Shown here in pieces: positions 38,501 through 50,500 of a DNA stretch of 64,000 bases. A program made the translations under genes and the position numbers. Each line of letters begins with the position of its first letter. The first letter of the stretch is position 1. Where the stretch lies: NCBI GenBank assembly GCA_964036195.1, contig OZ038457.1, positions 10,629,147-10,693,146 on the forward strand, read 5' to 3'. Origin of the DNA: Sphaerolaimus hirsutus (lineage: Eukaryota > Nematoda > Chromadorea > Monhysterida > Sphaerolaimidae). The notes under the pieces were generated by a model. That model did no database searches and was not told where the DNA came from. It worked only from the letters and a program-made list of their open reading frames with translations.

Positions 38501-41500
38501 GTGTTCGTATAAATTTACCTGGCACACTGTCAATCATCGGTTCATCACAGCCGAAATTTGGTTGTTGCATTCTCTGCTGGCGACCCTGGCGAACCACCGT
38601 TGCCATCTGTACGTCGGGCCCGCGTGGCACGTTCGCTGTAAATAGACACACTTTTTCGATGGGAATAAAGTCAGTTGAGAAAACGTTGAATTTATAAGTC
38701 TGTATTTTAATATTGTACAACGTCAACGTTGTGGAAAATGTCTCTACGTACAACGTAAAAATTTTCGGTGTATCCAAAAATTGAATTAATGTTAAATTGG
38801 TCTCATAGTTCACATTATACGTACCATTATTTGGCAGTCCCGGGAATTCGCCCTCCCAGTAAGGATCAGTGTCTATCAACGGTTCTTGCATAGTGCGTAA
38901 ATCTTCCTGTGTTTGTTGATGGGCTGTCCGATTTTGACGACTGCCCCCGTATGCGCCACGCTCTGTGTGACACGTTTTAAGCAGGAATGTATTTATTAGC
39001 AATATGACTACAATTCCACATTTGATCAACCAACCTTTATACGAGTTTCCACCGCGAGATAAATTTCTATTTTGACTCCCGTTTCCACGCCCGCGGCTGT
39101 TGAAGTCACGCCCGCGCTGGTTCTGCTGGCGACCACGTTGCCCACCGGTGTCGTCATTTCGTTGTCCACCACGGCCACCGCGGGCACCGCCCGGTCCAGA
39201 TAAGCCCTTGCGCAGTTCGGCGTCGTTGCGTTTCTGAGCGTGCATCGATGTGGTGTATATTTTATCTGTAGGACAATTATTGTCACAAATGTGTAGTTTG
39301 GTGTCTATCGATTTTCTGAATTCGTTTATATACGATGAAAGTTGTATACTGTACATACCCACCTTTTGAATATACCATTGTGGTGGCAGCAGGTTCGCTT
39401 GAGTTCTTGCGTACAGGTTGCCAAAGTCCATCGCGCAGAACTGTTTTTCTTTTTGAAATTTGCCGAATGACCCCATATCGGGGACATATTCCAGCGAGCC
39501 ATCGTCCATTCGTTTTGAAAAAACGGTTTCTTCGGTGAGTGTTTCTCGGATTTCCATCAGGGCTTCCCCATAAAGGTTCATGTAGGGCGCCAGGTAGTGG
39601 GGCCCGTCGGCCGTTGTCGCGGTGCACTGCGGGGGTATGTGTATGTTGTTGTTGTCTAATGACCTACCGTGGAAGTGTGACCGCGTATGAAACAGTGTAT
39701 ATGACAAGTGTGTATCAGTAAAAAGTAACCCTAAGCATGTCTTAAGTCGTCGTATTTTGGCGTATATGTTTTCTTCCCTTATTTTAAGTATTTGTGGGTA
39801 ACATGGGGGATCGGCAGGGGTAAATATGACAGTAAGGCCAACCTCTAAGCGCCCTTTGTTGTACCCGCTCATCATAGCGCCCTTCCATCCGTAGTTCGGT
39901 GCTTCGCCTGCACATCTAATCTCTCTGTTGGTGATAATCCAGCCGCCCTCTACTTCGTCGTGGCCAGTTGCCCACAGAAGTTGCCTGAGGGATGTAGGAT
40001 TAGAATGCGATGATTTCAAAGTCAATGTCAAGTTTTCGTATTTTGAGTTGAATATTAAAGAAATATGTTGTACATTTGCATAAGTGTCATATGAGATATC
40101 ATACTTAATCGGTATTTTGCTAGTGTATACTGTTCCCAAGATGTATTGCCATCTTATTGTTCTTTTTGTAACGCGTCTGGCTCTATTCACTATAGAATGA
40201 TTTAAAAAAGTCACCCACCGCAATCCTACATTGTTCTCTGCGGCATTCTGAAGAATTACGAGCAGTGCCGTGTACGCGAAAGTTTTCTTGGCGTCTGAGA
40301 CTGTCTCATATAATCTGCCCGACCCGGTAGTTCTGCCATTACCGGGCTTGAACCAGACTGTACCAATGTCCACGTTTTGTTCTTTCACGTATCGACCTAT
40401 GTTCCCAGCTATCCTCTTTGCGCACCGGCTGAATTCATGAAAGCCCGCATCCCATTGCAGGCCGTCTGTCACCGCGAAAAGTTGGTGCAAATTTATGGCG
40501 GTACTGGCCAAAATTTGGCTGCCGCAAGCCTTGGCCTCGGCCTGAGTGGGTAAGTGTAAATATGTGTAATTTTCACCATGTTTACATTTGAGTAGTAAAT
40601 GCTTAGGTTTTACCAATAAATGTCTATTGACAGATAATATCTGAATTCGCGCAAAAATATTCTTTAGTCTTAAACTTGTTATTTTTTGTTTCATACTTGT
40701 TTTACATTCTAGAGAGTACCTCAAGGATGGCACGTAGTTTGTACCTTTTTGGCAAGGTGCCATATTGTACTCATGGATTGTGAAGCAGATGTGTTGACTT
40801 ACATATATTAGCGCCGTCAGAATGCAGTCGAACATAGCCCCATCGTATCGCACTTTCCAATTATAGTATCCGCCAAAGGGGTCGGTTGGATCGTCGAAAC
40901 AAATGACGACATCTTGCACGCTTGTGTTCGACGACGACGCACCCCCTTTGTCGATCTTGGATGCTGGTTGGGATTTTTCCATCTGCGACATGGATGTGTA
41001 AATTGTAGCTTGTATGTAGGGCTTGCATGTTATGAGTAACAGGCCATTGACGTTATTTTGTCGATTACAGTTTTTGATAAGATTTTTTAAGCGTATCATT
41101 GAAAGTACATCTTGAGTATCGGGCAAATATGCTAATATTAATCCCCACTGTGTATACATTCTGCTTCCATAGCCATAGAAAAATGCAAAACTGACTTCTG
41201 CCATCGCTTGTATGGTGCGTGGGCATTTTGCAGATCGAACAACGGTGCTGGCAGGCTCGTTAGACATCTGTTTGCGTTTTGATGAGCCCGGTACCTCGGC
41301 AGTGTTCGAAATGTTGTGAATTTTGCCTCGTTCCAGAGCCATCAGCCGCAGTCTGATGTTGGCTAGGCAATCGTCTGTTTTCTTGTCCGTCTGTGTTTTA
41401 GAGTTTACATGTATGTATTGTGACGTGTAGTATGCAGACATTGGCAGATAAAACAGATTTGATGACAGTTCTATAATAGGCATTTTCATGTGTATGGGTG

Positions 41501-44500
41501 ATGTTTCAGATTGATACGAAACCATGTGTAGGTGTTTAAACTGAGTTTTTCTACATTTTACCAGACCAATACCAATGGAAGCGGTAGTTGTACCCAAATT
41601 CATGGTTGACCCATTGCTAACCTCGTGTAATTTTCGAACCTCGGTTTCGAGCGTTTCGAGTCTAGCTGAAATTTTTCTTGTTTCCGTAGCAAATTCTTCT
41701 TTCGATCGGGCGTCGAGTTGACCCATGGCCGAAGCGACTTGTATTTCCAACTGTAATGAGTAAAGCAGTAGTTGCATGGGAGTACCTGCATCTATGTATA
41801 CGATAGATATTATTATGTGCCTGCACTCTATAGATATTTCGGTAGATATTTTTTCAGCATATTTTTCTTTTTTAAAAACCCGTTTTTCAAAAATGTGATT
41901 TATTGTGTAATAAAATATGTAGGCTGTGCAAGCTAGTTTGTCGCACGAGTTTACCATGTATGTATCAGTTGAATCGGTGTCATAGTTTGCCAGCTTTTCA
42001 AAAGTGTTTTTTACTAGAGTAGACTTTTTTAAAAAACCGTGTAACATAGCAACATCAATCCGTATGCACCTATTACTAACCCTCTGCAAATAATCTCCCT
42101 GTCTTCGTCGTCCTTCTTCTAGGTCTCTAATCAAGTGCACTAAGTAGGCGACATCTTGCGAATTAGGCGTTAGCGTCGGATTTTCTAAAAGTTTGTCCTC
42201 TAGGCTGCCTGCCAATTCGTAGGGGTGAAGCTGTGTACCCGCCATTAGATGTCCAGCGGACGCATGGACTGTTACCGGCTCCCAGCTGACAAATGAGCCT
42301 GTCGCATCGCAACCTGTGAAAGCGGGATATGTACCATATAGCAACATGTCAGATAAGTAGCTATAAATAGATATTCTGTCAATCAATGAGTTTTTCAAGT
42401 GTATATAGCTGATACAATCAATTTTCATGTCTAAATACTGTGAATCGTATCCTATGAACCGGTACATATACCGAAACGGTAACCCCCGGTAACCTTTGGC
42501 TTGGGCGAACGAAATCATCTTTTTTGAGTTGCCGAAATCTGTCCGCACAACGACACCAGAGTCAAGTTTCAAATGTCCTTGATGGCCGGCGTAGTAGCCG
42601 CCGTATTTAGTAGGGTCGAAACCGATACCGTAGTTGACATATGGTTCGTCCACGTTGTCAACGTTTTGGTCGTTGTCACTGGAGTCATCTAAATTTACCG
42701 GCGCAGCGTCGTGTGACTCTTTTGAATTTTGCGCGTCTTGTGTCTGCCCCCGTTCTAAATTCGCCGACAAAATTTGTGCGTTGACAGTTGTCAGCTTTCC
42801 AACATCCGGATCGACTGTATTCAATGGCATCGCGTCAGTGGCTGTGGTTGGCGCCACCGGATCCGATTTTTCATTCTCAAGATTGGAATCTGAGTGAAAA
42901 GTGGGAGACCATGATGAATGTATGTACGAATTATACTTATTGGAATGGTGATTTTCGTATATTGACAACGTCAGAGTTGTGAGAATTTGTAGTATATTTA
43001 TATTATGTAGGTGTTTACCGGTAGAGGGCGCATAGTGTAATCGTTCAAGTGTTCTCCATGTTTTGACAATGTCATATCTTTCAATTTTGACCCCCCTCGA
43101 GTGAAATGCGACCAGTGTGAACGTGTACTCACCCACAGTACTATCGACCTTGCTGCGATCCGAGTTTCTAAATTGTGGTAGAGCGCTGTTCTTGGGTTTC
43201 GCCGCAGGCGTGGTCAAGTTTTGGGATGCAGAACGATTCCTGGCAGCCACAGTCACTTTTGCAACTTTTTTCGATTGTGCACTCTGTTTTGCAGTTGTGT
43301 TTTGCGCTGCCGCTATTGTCGACGCGCGCAGAGCTCGTGCTGACATTGTCAGTGTGTCTAGCGCGTTTGTCGGCGTCTGTAAGGAGGGTGTCGACTCGTG
43401 ACTCGAGGGTAAAACAGGGTACCGACTCGCCTCGTCTGACTCGACCGGAAAAATATGGCCCAAACTCGAGACTCGAAGTTGTTGCCTCACTCGACTCAAA
43501 ATTTTGGCAAATTTCGAGTCAGGATTTCCATTGAATAATGTCCTGAAATATCAATTTTGATATGAAATTTTAAACATATTTTTCAAAAATTTGGCGCGCG
43601 AGTGTGATAAATTGTGGATCGGATTGGCATATGGATTATTGAATGGTGTTTAAACTCAAGATTCTTATTACCATACAATTCTACATAATGTGCGTGCACA
43701 CGCTAGTTTAGTGCCAGATTTTGGTAAACTCATAAATCGGCTTTGATAAAATGCATTTGAGTTTACTGAAATGAGTTATTCTTAATCCTCATCAACCGCA
43801 GTTGACAGATATGACATTCTGGTAAACTCAAATGCGTTCAAAGCTGATTCATTAGTTTACCAAAATCTGGCAGTAAACTAGCGTGTGCAGCGCCACATGC
43901 GAAACACACACACACCACCTCAAATGCATTGCACAATGTTGGCACTGATCCAAAAAAGGCCTATTTTATTTTTGCAACTTTATTTGTAGCAACATGAGTG
44001 ATAAAAAATTTTTTTTGCTTTATCTTGATATTTAAATGAACTGTTGGCGTTTAGACTTCATTAAGTGTGTGTCAAAACATTGGTAGAGAAACCAGTGTCA
44101 AAAATTACTGCAATGGTCATACCAAAAAGTAACGCATACGACTCGACTCGAGACTCGAGATTTTTGCCTGACTCGACTCGACTTTTCACTGGCTCACACG
44201 ACTCGACTCGCCGACTCGACCGGAAAAAATTTGGAGTTGCGACTCGAACTCGAGTTTGAAAAAAATCGAGTTTCGAGCCCTAGGTGGGATGCTTGTGTAT
44301 GGTATGTCAACAGCGTATACTTGCAGTGACTGAGTGTTCGAAATAACGCAAAAGATAATGAAAATACTTTTCTCTGTAGAGAATCATCATTTTTATAACT
44401 TACGCTTTGCAAAAAATCTGCGCCCATTATCGCTGCTTATTTTAAGTACCCAATTAAAACTGCTCCATGGCCGCGGCCACCCGCCGAACGGTACCCAACA

Positions 44501-47500
44501 AACCTCCAGCGCGGTGTGGAAGCTCTCAACGGACTCGTGGTGCTGCGGCGGCGTGGGCTGCAACTGGCGCCCGACCCCTTCTAGCTCGGCTCCTCGGTTG
44601 CTCTCCCGTCCTTTGTTGCACTCGTTCATCACGGGCAAGGCGGGCACGGTGCTCACGCGCGTCGGGAAGGGCGGCAGGCCGGCCACCCGCTGCAGCGCCC
44701 TGGGTGCCGCCCTTGGCGGGCTCGGCGGCGCGGTCGCCGGACCCGCGGCCTGCGAATACTTCAAGTCCAGTTACCGTTTTTCCTCGGGTATATTTTTCAT
44801 AGTGCAAATTTTGAGGGGGGTTAAACGAGGGGGATATTACGAGGGAAGGGTTTATTTATTCAATGTGGCCATTTTGAGGGGGTATTTCGAGGAAATACGG
44901 TACCCAAAAACTTTAACATGTGTCATTTTGTTCCAATGAACAGCGAACTTGACGCGTTGACCCAGTATTTACCTTCTGCGGCAGTGAGCGGTGTGGCGGC
45001 AGCGGCGGATGACCCATTCCTGTCGGCGTGATTTCCTTGGACTGCTGATTGGCGCGCTGCGGCATGGCGCTGGCGGGCACGTGCACGGCCATCGTCGAAT
45101 GAGCCAACTGCGTCGCGATGTGGCTTCTGACTGGGGGCGCGCCCGCACCCTCGCCTGGATGGATTGGTCAAACTTATTGGACGAGAAAACCAGTTTGAAG
45201 CGATCAATTTAAATGCATTCTTTTTACTGTGTTTGTGAGTAGATTGTCAAAGACTGAAAAATGTATTTAACATGCTAAAAAGGCACAAAAAGTGCAGCGG
45301 CATGCGGATGCATCGTTCTTTTAATCTTTTTCCAACTTTAAAAGTAATAGTGACGAAACTGTGTTGATTAGAGCAGTGAAAACAACACAACACCGGTGAA
45401 ATGCTGCCATGTGGTGCGCAGCTGCGACGACAGCCCGGCGCCCGGTTGAGGCTGCTGCGCGGCCGATTGGCGCCGCGACTGGCGACCGTTGCGCCGCTGG
45501 TGTCGTCTAGAAGTCTCGTCCGATTCGAACAGTGCTATGGATTTATGATGTTAAGTTGTTTGAGTAAAATCCTCTATCGGAAAATATCGTGTTTAAATTT
45601 TAAAAAGTTTTGGTTCACATGGCCATCCTGGCCAGTAATGTGCAATAAGAGAAAATCAAAGAAAAGCAGGGTTAACGTTAACGTGTCAATATGCGTGCGT
45701 GTTGTTTACAAATCTCCGCAGAAAAACGCAGTGAAAATTCACCTGAAAAGTAAGCTGGCAAGGCAAATCCGGATGGCATTTTGTGTACCCTACCACCCTT
45801 CTTTGTAGTCGCCGATTTAATCGATGGTCTGCGCTCTAAGGGCGGTGTCGTCCGCGTGCGCCGCACATCGTGAGTAGCCTTGCCCAGCAACATGGAGCTC
45901 ACCTGGCGAATGCACGTACTAAATGTACTTTTGTGACAAAACAAAAATGAGATTAAGTACGTGAAAGTGGACTGGATTCGTGTGTGAAGCGGCGCGTATA
46001 CACATAACTCGACAAGAATCACGAGATTTTTGGTGAAGATCCTACACGGATCAACACACTCTTTATTAAAGCGAGCAGCGCTAATTAAAAAGCAGAAAGC
46101 ATTGACCTTCCTGCCAATTTGCAAGTTGTGATTCACACTTGCGTACTCCATGAACCACCGGGAAGCCTCAATTTACAGACGCTTCACCACTCATCACACT
46201 CTCACCTTCCATCTCTACACCTCACCTTCCTCTTCGTAGACGAGCTCCTGTACACGCTGAGCCGGTCGTGTCTGGCGCGTCTGCCGTACGCCTGCGACAG
46301 GGTCGACCCCACAGCCGCCGAAGTGATGGCCGAGCCGAGGCCCAGCTGCGGCAGGTTGCCCATGGACACGGACATGGCCATGTTGGAGCCGATCACGCTG
46401 GCGCCCGCTACGGGTGCTCCGGCTGCCACTGATAGCATGCCGCCCAGTGCTCGGTTCGTTGCAGAGGGAGCGTCTGCAGAAATGTCGTGGTTTTTGATAC
46501 CAGGAGCCAGTTCAGAGTTGTTATAAGCACTGAACTTTTTCTGAAGTACCCGTACTGGTGAATACTTTACCCATGCTGAAAAAATACCTGGGTAAAATAC
46601 TTTTTTACCCAGTACTTGAGTAAAATTGTGAAAAAGTATTTTTCCAAGTTTTTTTGGAGTATTTTTGAGTAAATCGAGTATTCTTTGTCATGGGAGTGTA
46701 AAATCAACAGAGTTGTACAAATACTGGTATTTTCGGAAAACGTAAACGTAAACGTAAATACCTTTTCTAAATTGTGAGTATTAATACTGAAAACGTAAAA
46801 TACTTTTAAAATACACGGGTAAACGTAAAAAAAAACGTAAACGTAAAAATTTCTTTGAAGTGCACAACCCGTGGTCAGATGCATTGAAAAACACCTTTGT
46901 TTTTCCTATTTCAAGCATTTCTCTGCTAATACGATCACATTTTTGCTTACCTATGTTATTTATCAAACAATTAAGCAGCTAATTGGCCAAAAATATAAAT
47001 TGTACTTATTGTATCAGAAAAAAGTTCAAAAATGCACTGTTTTTGTGCATTTTCCATACGATTTTTACGTTTTCTTTGGTACCCGGGTAATTGTGCCAGG
47101 AAAACGTAACAAAACGTAATGGTATTATTGGAAAACGTAAACGTAAACGTAAATATAAATACCCAAATAACCGGGTATTTCGGGTAAACGTAAATACGTT
47201 TTTCCAACTCTGAAAATCAATAAATTTTTTGGGGGATGCACGGGTGCTTAACGCGCGTGGCAATGAGATAAAACAATGTATGCCTGCATTCTGAGAAGAA
47301 ATTACACATGAAAATATTAATTTATGCAGGCATACAGATAACACACGGTCACTTTTGACTTTTTGTGTGCATATTTGAATTTTCTGAAATACCCAGAAGT
47401 ACCCAGTACTGATGAAAAAGTAGGCGTACATATGGGTACTGGTACAATTAAAGTGTTGTACCCATGGGTATTTACCCAGTACTCAGTTTTACGCATATTT

Positions 47501-50500
47501 CAGAGTAAAAGTAATTACCCACTATCAACTCTGGGCCAGTTCCGCAAGTGGAGAGGTGCAAAACCACTTGAGAAGTGAGAAGTAAAGTGAGAAGTGGGGT
47601 GAAAAGTAAAAAGTCGAAAGCGAAGTATACTTTTTACTTAACATTTCACTTTTCACTGCCAAATTTTGCCGGAAATGGAGAAAATTTTCATAATTTACCT
47701 AATTGAAAAACTACATGCCGGTTTACCAGTTTGGCTGAAATAGAGCCGGAAAATGGTAACGGAGCTGGGAAAAAAACAACAGAAAATTTGCCAGAAAAAT
47801 ACCAGAAAAAGGACAATGAGCCGGAAAAAATATAAAACTGAAAAAATTGGAAATAGGAAAAATTCCATTCGGAAAACAGAAAGTCGACACCTTACTTCTA
47901 ACTCGCAAGGTGTGTCGCTACCCACCAGGTATTCGCTTTGGGATCGCTTGCGTCGCTGGAACCATCATCCCGCTACCCACTGGCACGAGCGCACTTCTGA
48001 CATCGTAATCTGCGTGCGGCCAGAAAAGTCAAACCACCCCTGTCGGTGTAAATATTCACAAGTGTAGAGTGACATACTTTGCAGCGGGGTCTGGCTGTGC
48101 CAAAGAACCGGATTGGGCGGGCCGGAGGGCTGCGCTTCCAGCGGCAAGTTCTGCTGCGCGCCCAGTCTGGGCAACGGTACTGCCGGCGGCGTGTCGGCCC
48201 CGCTGTCACGGCGCCTGGGGGCAGTCCCAGACGCTGTAAAATGTCAAATGCAAGGTGCAAAGGTCATGTAAAATGCCCTGTAAAATGTCAAATGTCATGC
48301 AAAGTGACAAAAGTCATGGAAAATGCCCTGCAAAATGGCAACTCGCTTTTATCTGACATTTTACATGACTTTTGACACTTTACGTGACATTTGACATTTT
48401 ACAGGGCATTTTACAACGCATTTTGCATTTTGTAGGGCATTTTACAGGGTCTGGGATTGGCGCCTGGTGCTCGGCCGCTGCACGATAACCGCCGGCGCGC
48501 CCGCTTTTGACTCGCTCGCATCCAGCAGTAGCTCGCTCCGACCTACACGACGCAGATTCATTAGAATCGGCAGGGAAAAATTCAGGTATACTCGGCGGAT
48601 TGCAAAGTATGTGCAGAATCCTACCATTATTTAATGAATAAAATATTGTGATAAATTTTATAATTACTTATTCCGTAGTAAAAACGAAATATTATGATGG
48701 AAAACAGTATAATCTTTGGTGTATTATTCAGCTGGGTTATGGTAGGTTTCCATACTAAGTGTGATGTCCGCCGAGTATACCTAGTTTCAATTTTACCAGG
48801 TGTCTTTGGTGCGGCCAGATGGGGAGGAACTTCCGGCTTCTTGACGATTCTTGTTTCACTGAGAGTTCTCGGCCGCGCTGCGGATGAAACGACAATTAGC
48901 CCCAGGCAGCGTCACGTATATAACGGCGTTGGCTCGCTTGGCATGTAACCCGCTTGGCACGTAGCACCCTTGGCATGTAGACCCGTTGCGGGTGTCCCAT
49001 GGGGGACTGCTCAACTAGCTATCGATCTCGAGGCTACTATTCCGAGCCCCACATCTCTCAACTATCTATTATCTAAGTGGAGCGAATTTTGCCATATATA
49101 TATATTTTTTGCCTCAGCGAGCCCCCAGAATAATTTTCAGCCATCTACCTACCCATTCGGAGGAGAGATTCGTTATCTATTATGCCGCCGCGAGGGTCAA
49201 AACCTTGGAAACCCCAGATCCGCTGTCTACTTGCCAAACGGGTTACATGCCAAGCGGCGCGGGCCAGTATTTAACACCGCAGTGTCTCTGTCCACTGTCA
49301 GTCGACTAGAGAAGTCATGCACCGGGTTGCACCCACAGTCCCACATCACAAACGGGATGCGACAGCGGTCCAGCAAACGCTTAGTGAAAACAACTGAATG
49401 AAACAATCATAACTCATTCAAACGGAAATAAAATATGAATCATGAGCAGTCAGGCAAATTATTTATTGTTGCATTGATTTGGTTCATTTGATATGTTTCA
49501 TTTTTATTTAAATAATTTTGCTATTTATACGAATTCTACGTCTCTGAATTTTTATCTAAGCAATAAATACCTACCTTTATCACTACAATAAAAATGTGTA
49601 AATGGTAATGTGATCTCTGATAAATAGGACATGTGACATGCGTAAATGAGGTATGTATTTACATTTCGAAAAGATCAGATTGCACAATGGATTCAGCAGC
49701 ATAGAGACGATAAACATTTGGTTCTAAGTATTACAAATTAAAGCTACACTACAAAAACATGGCACACGTGAATTATAGCATGGGATAGGTGCGTAAAACA
49801 TTGTAAGTTTTTTAAATTTATTTACATAAAGTTATTGTTCTGGCAATCAATATTTGCGAAGACTGAAGTGCAAAAGTATAAATATACCGTATTACCTCGA
49901 ATTATCCCCCCCTTGAATTAACCCCCCCCCCCTCGAAACACCCCCCCCTAAATTTCGGCTGAGGAAATAATAACCCCCCCCCCCTCGAAATACCCCCCCT
50001 AAGATTGAGTGTAACGTGAACGTACATGACAAATAATGCAGTTTGTGATATGTACTATGCAGAACACACGTTAAAACTGATGATTAAGTGACGTTAGGGA
50101 AGGGTTTTTGTGTATATATACAGTAATATATGTCTATAAAGACATATAAATCTATGTGATTGTTTGATTTTTCTACGTCTGCGTATGGGGAATTTCCGAA
50201 AATTTCTGGCGAAATAATAGACCCCCCCCCTCGAATAACCCCCCCCTCGAATTATCCCCCCTCAAATTTTGCTGGCGAAATAATAAACCCCCTGGGGGTA
50301 TTTCGAGGTAATACGGTAGGTAAAACAAATTCAAATTGCAGAAACATAAAATTCACCCCCTTGTTTGCATGAACAAGACATGTTAGCACTCAATCTTTAT
50401 TTTTTGATAAGTTCTCACTGCATATTTCAAAATAACTTAACCTCAGCAGCTTGCAGAACAAAATGACAAATAAAAACACGACATAAAAAATCCAAGCCCA

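Larger units (their letters stand above)
32096..43390 (-). mobile_element. 11.3-kb LINE-type retroelement
   Basis: Lies between the two 235-bp duplications. Read on the minus strand, it starts 44 nt before the first ATG of the large frame and ends in an A-rich tail (T-rich at 32096-32116), with AATAAA at 32118-32123. A poly(A)-type end plus a variable-length target duplication is the hallmark of target-primed reverse transcription. It carries the giant sense ORF and a three-exon gene on the other strand. The identical flanks indicate a very recent insertion. It has the same orientation as the host gene. Confidence 0.88.
31839..44282. mobile_element. hAT-like MITE family I, split by the 11.3-kb insertion
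   Basis: Ends TAGGGCTCGAACTCGA (31839) and TCGAGTTTCGAGCCCTA (to 44282), with exact 8-bp duplication GGTGGGAT at 31831-31838 and 44283-44290. Subterminal repeats are of the form CGACTCGACT. The retroelement landed inside it. Confidence 0.88.

Noticed and set aside
32096..43390. Maverick/Polinton or DNA-virus integration
   Set aside because: No protein-primed polymerase, packaging ATPase or inverted ends; instead endonuclease-RT, an A-rich end and a target duplication.
43391..43499. Upstream in-frame Met codon at 43497-43499 as the start of the giant ORF
   Set aside because: It lies in duplicated target DNA, so it cannot be part of the mobile element.
48970..49401. 143-codon plus-strand open frame
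   Set aside because: It crosses an inverted-repeat element and has no domain-like pattern or splice context.
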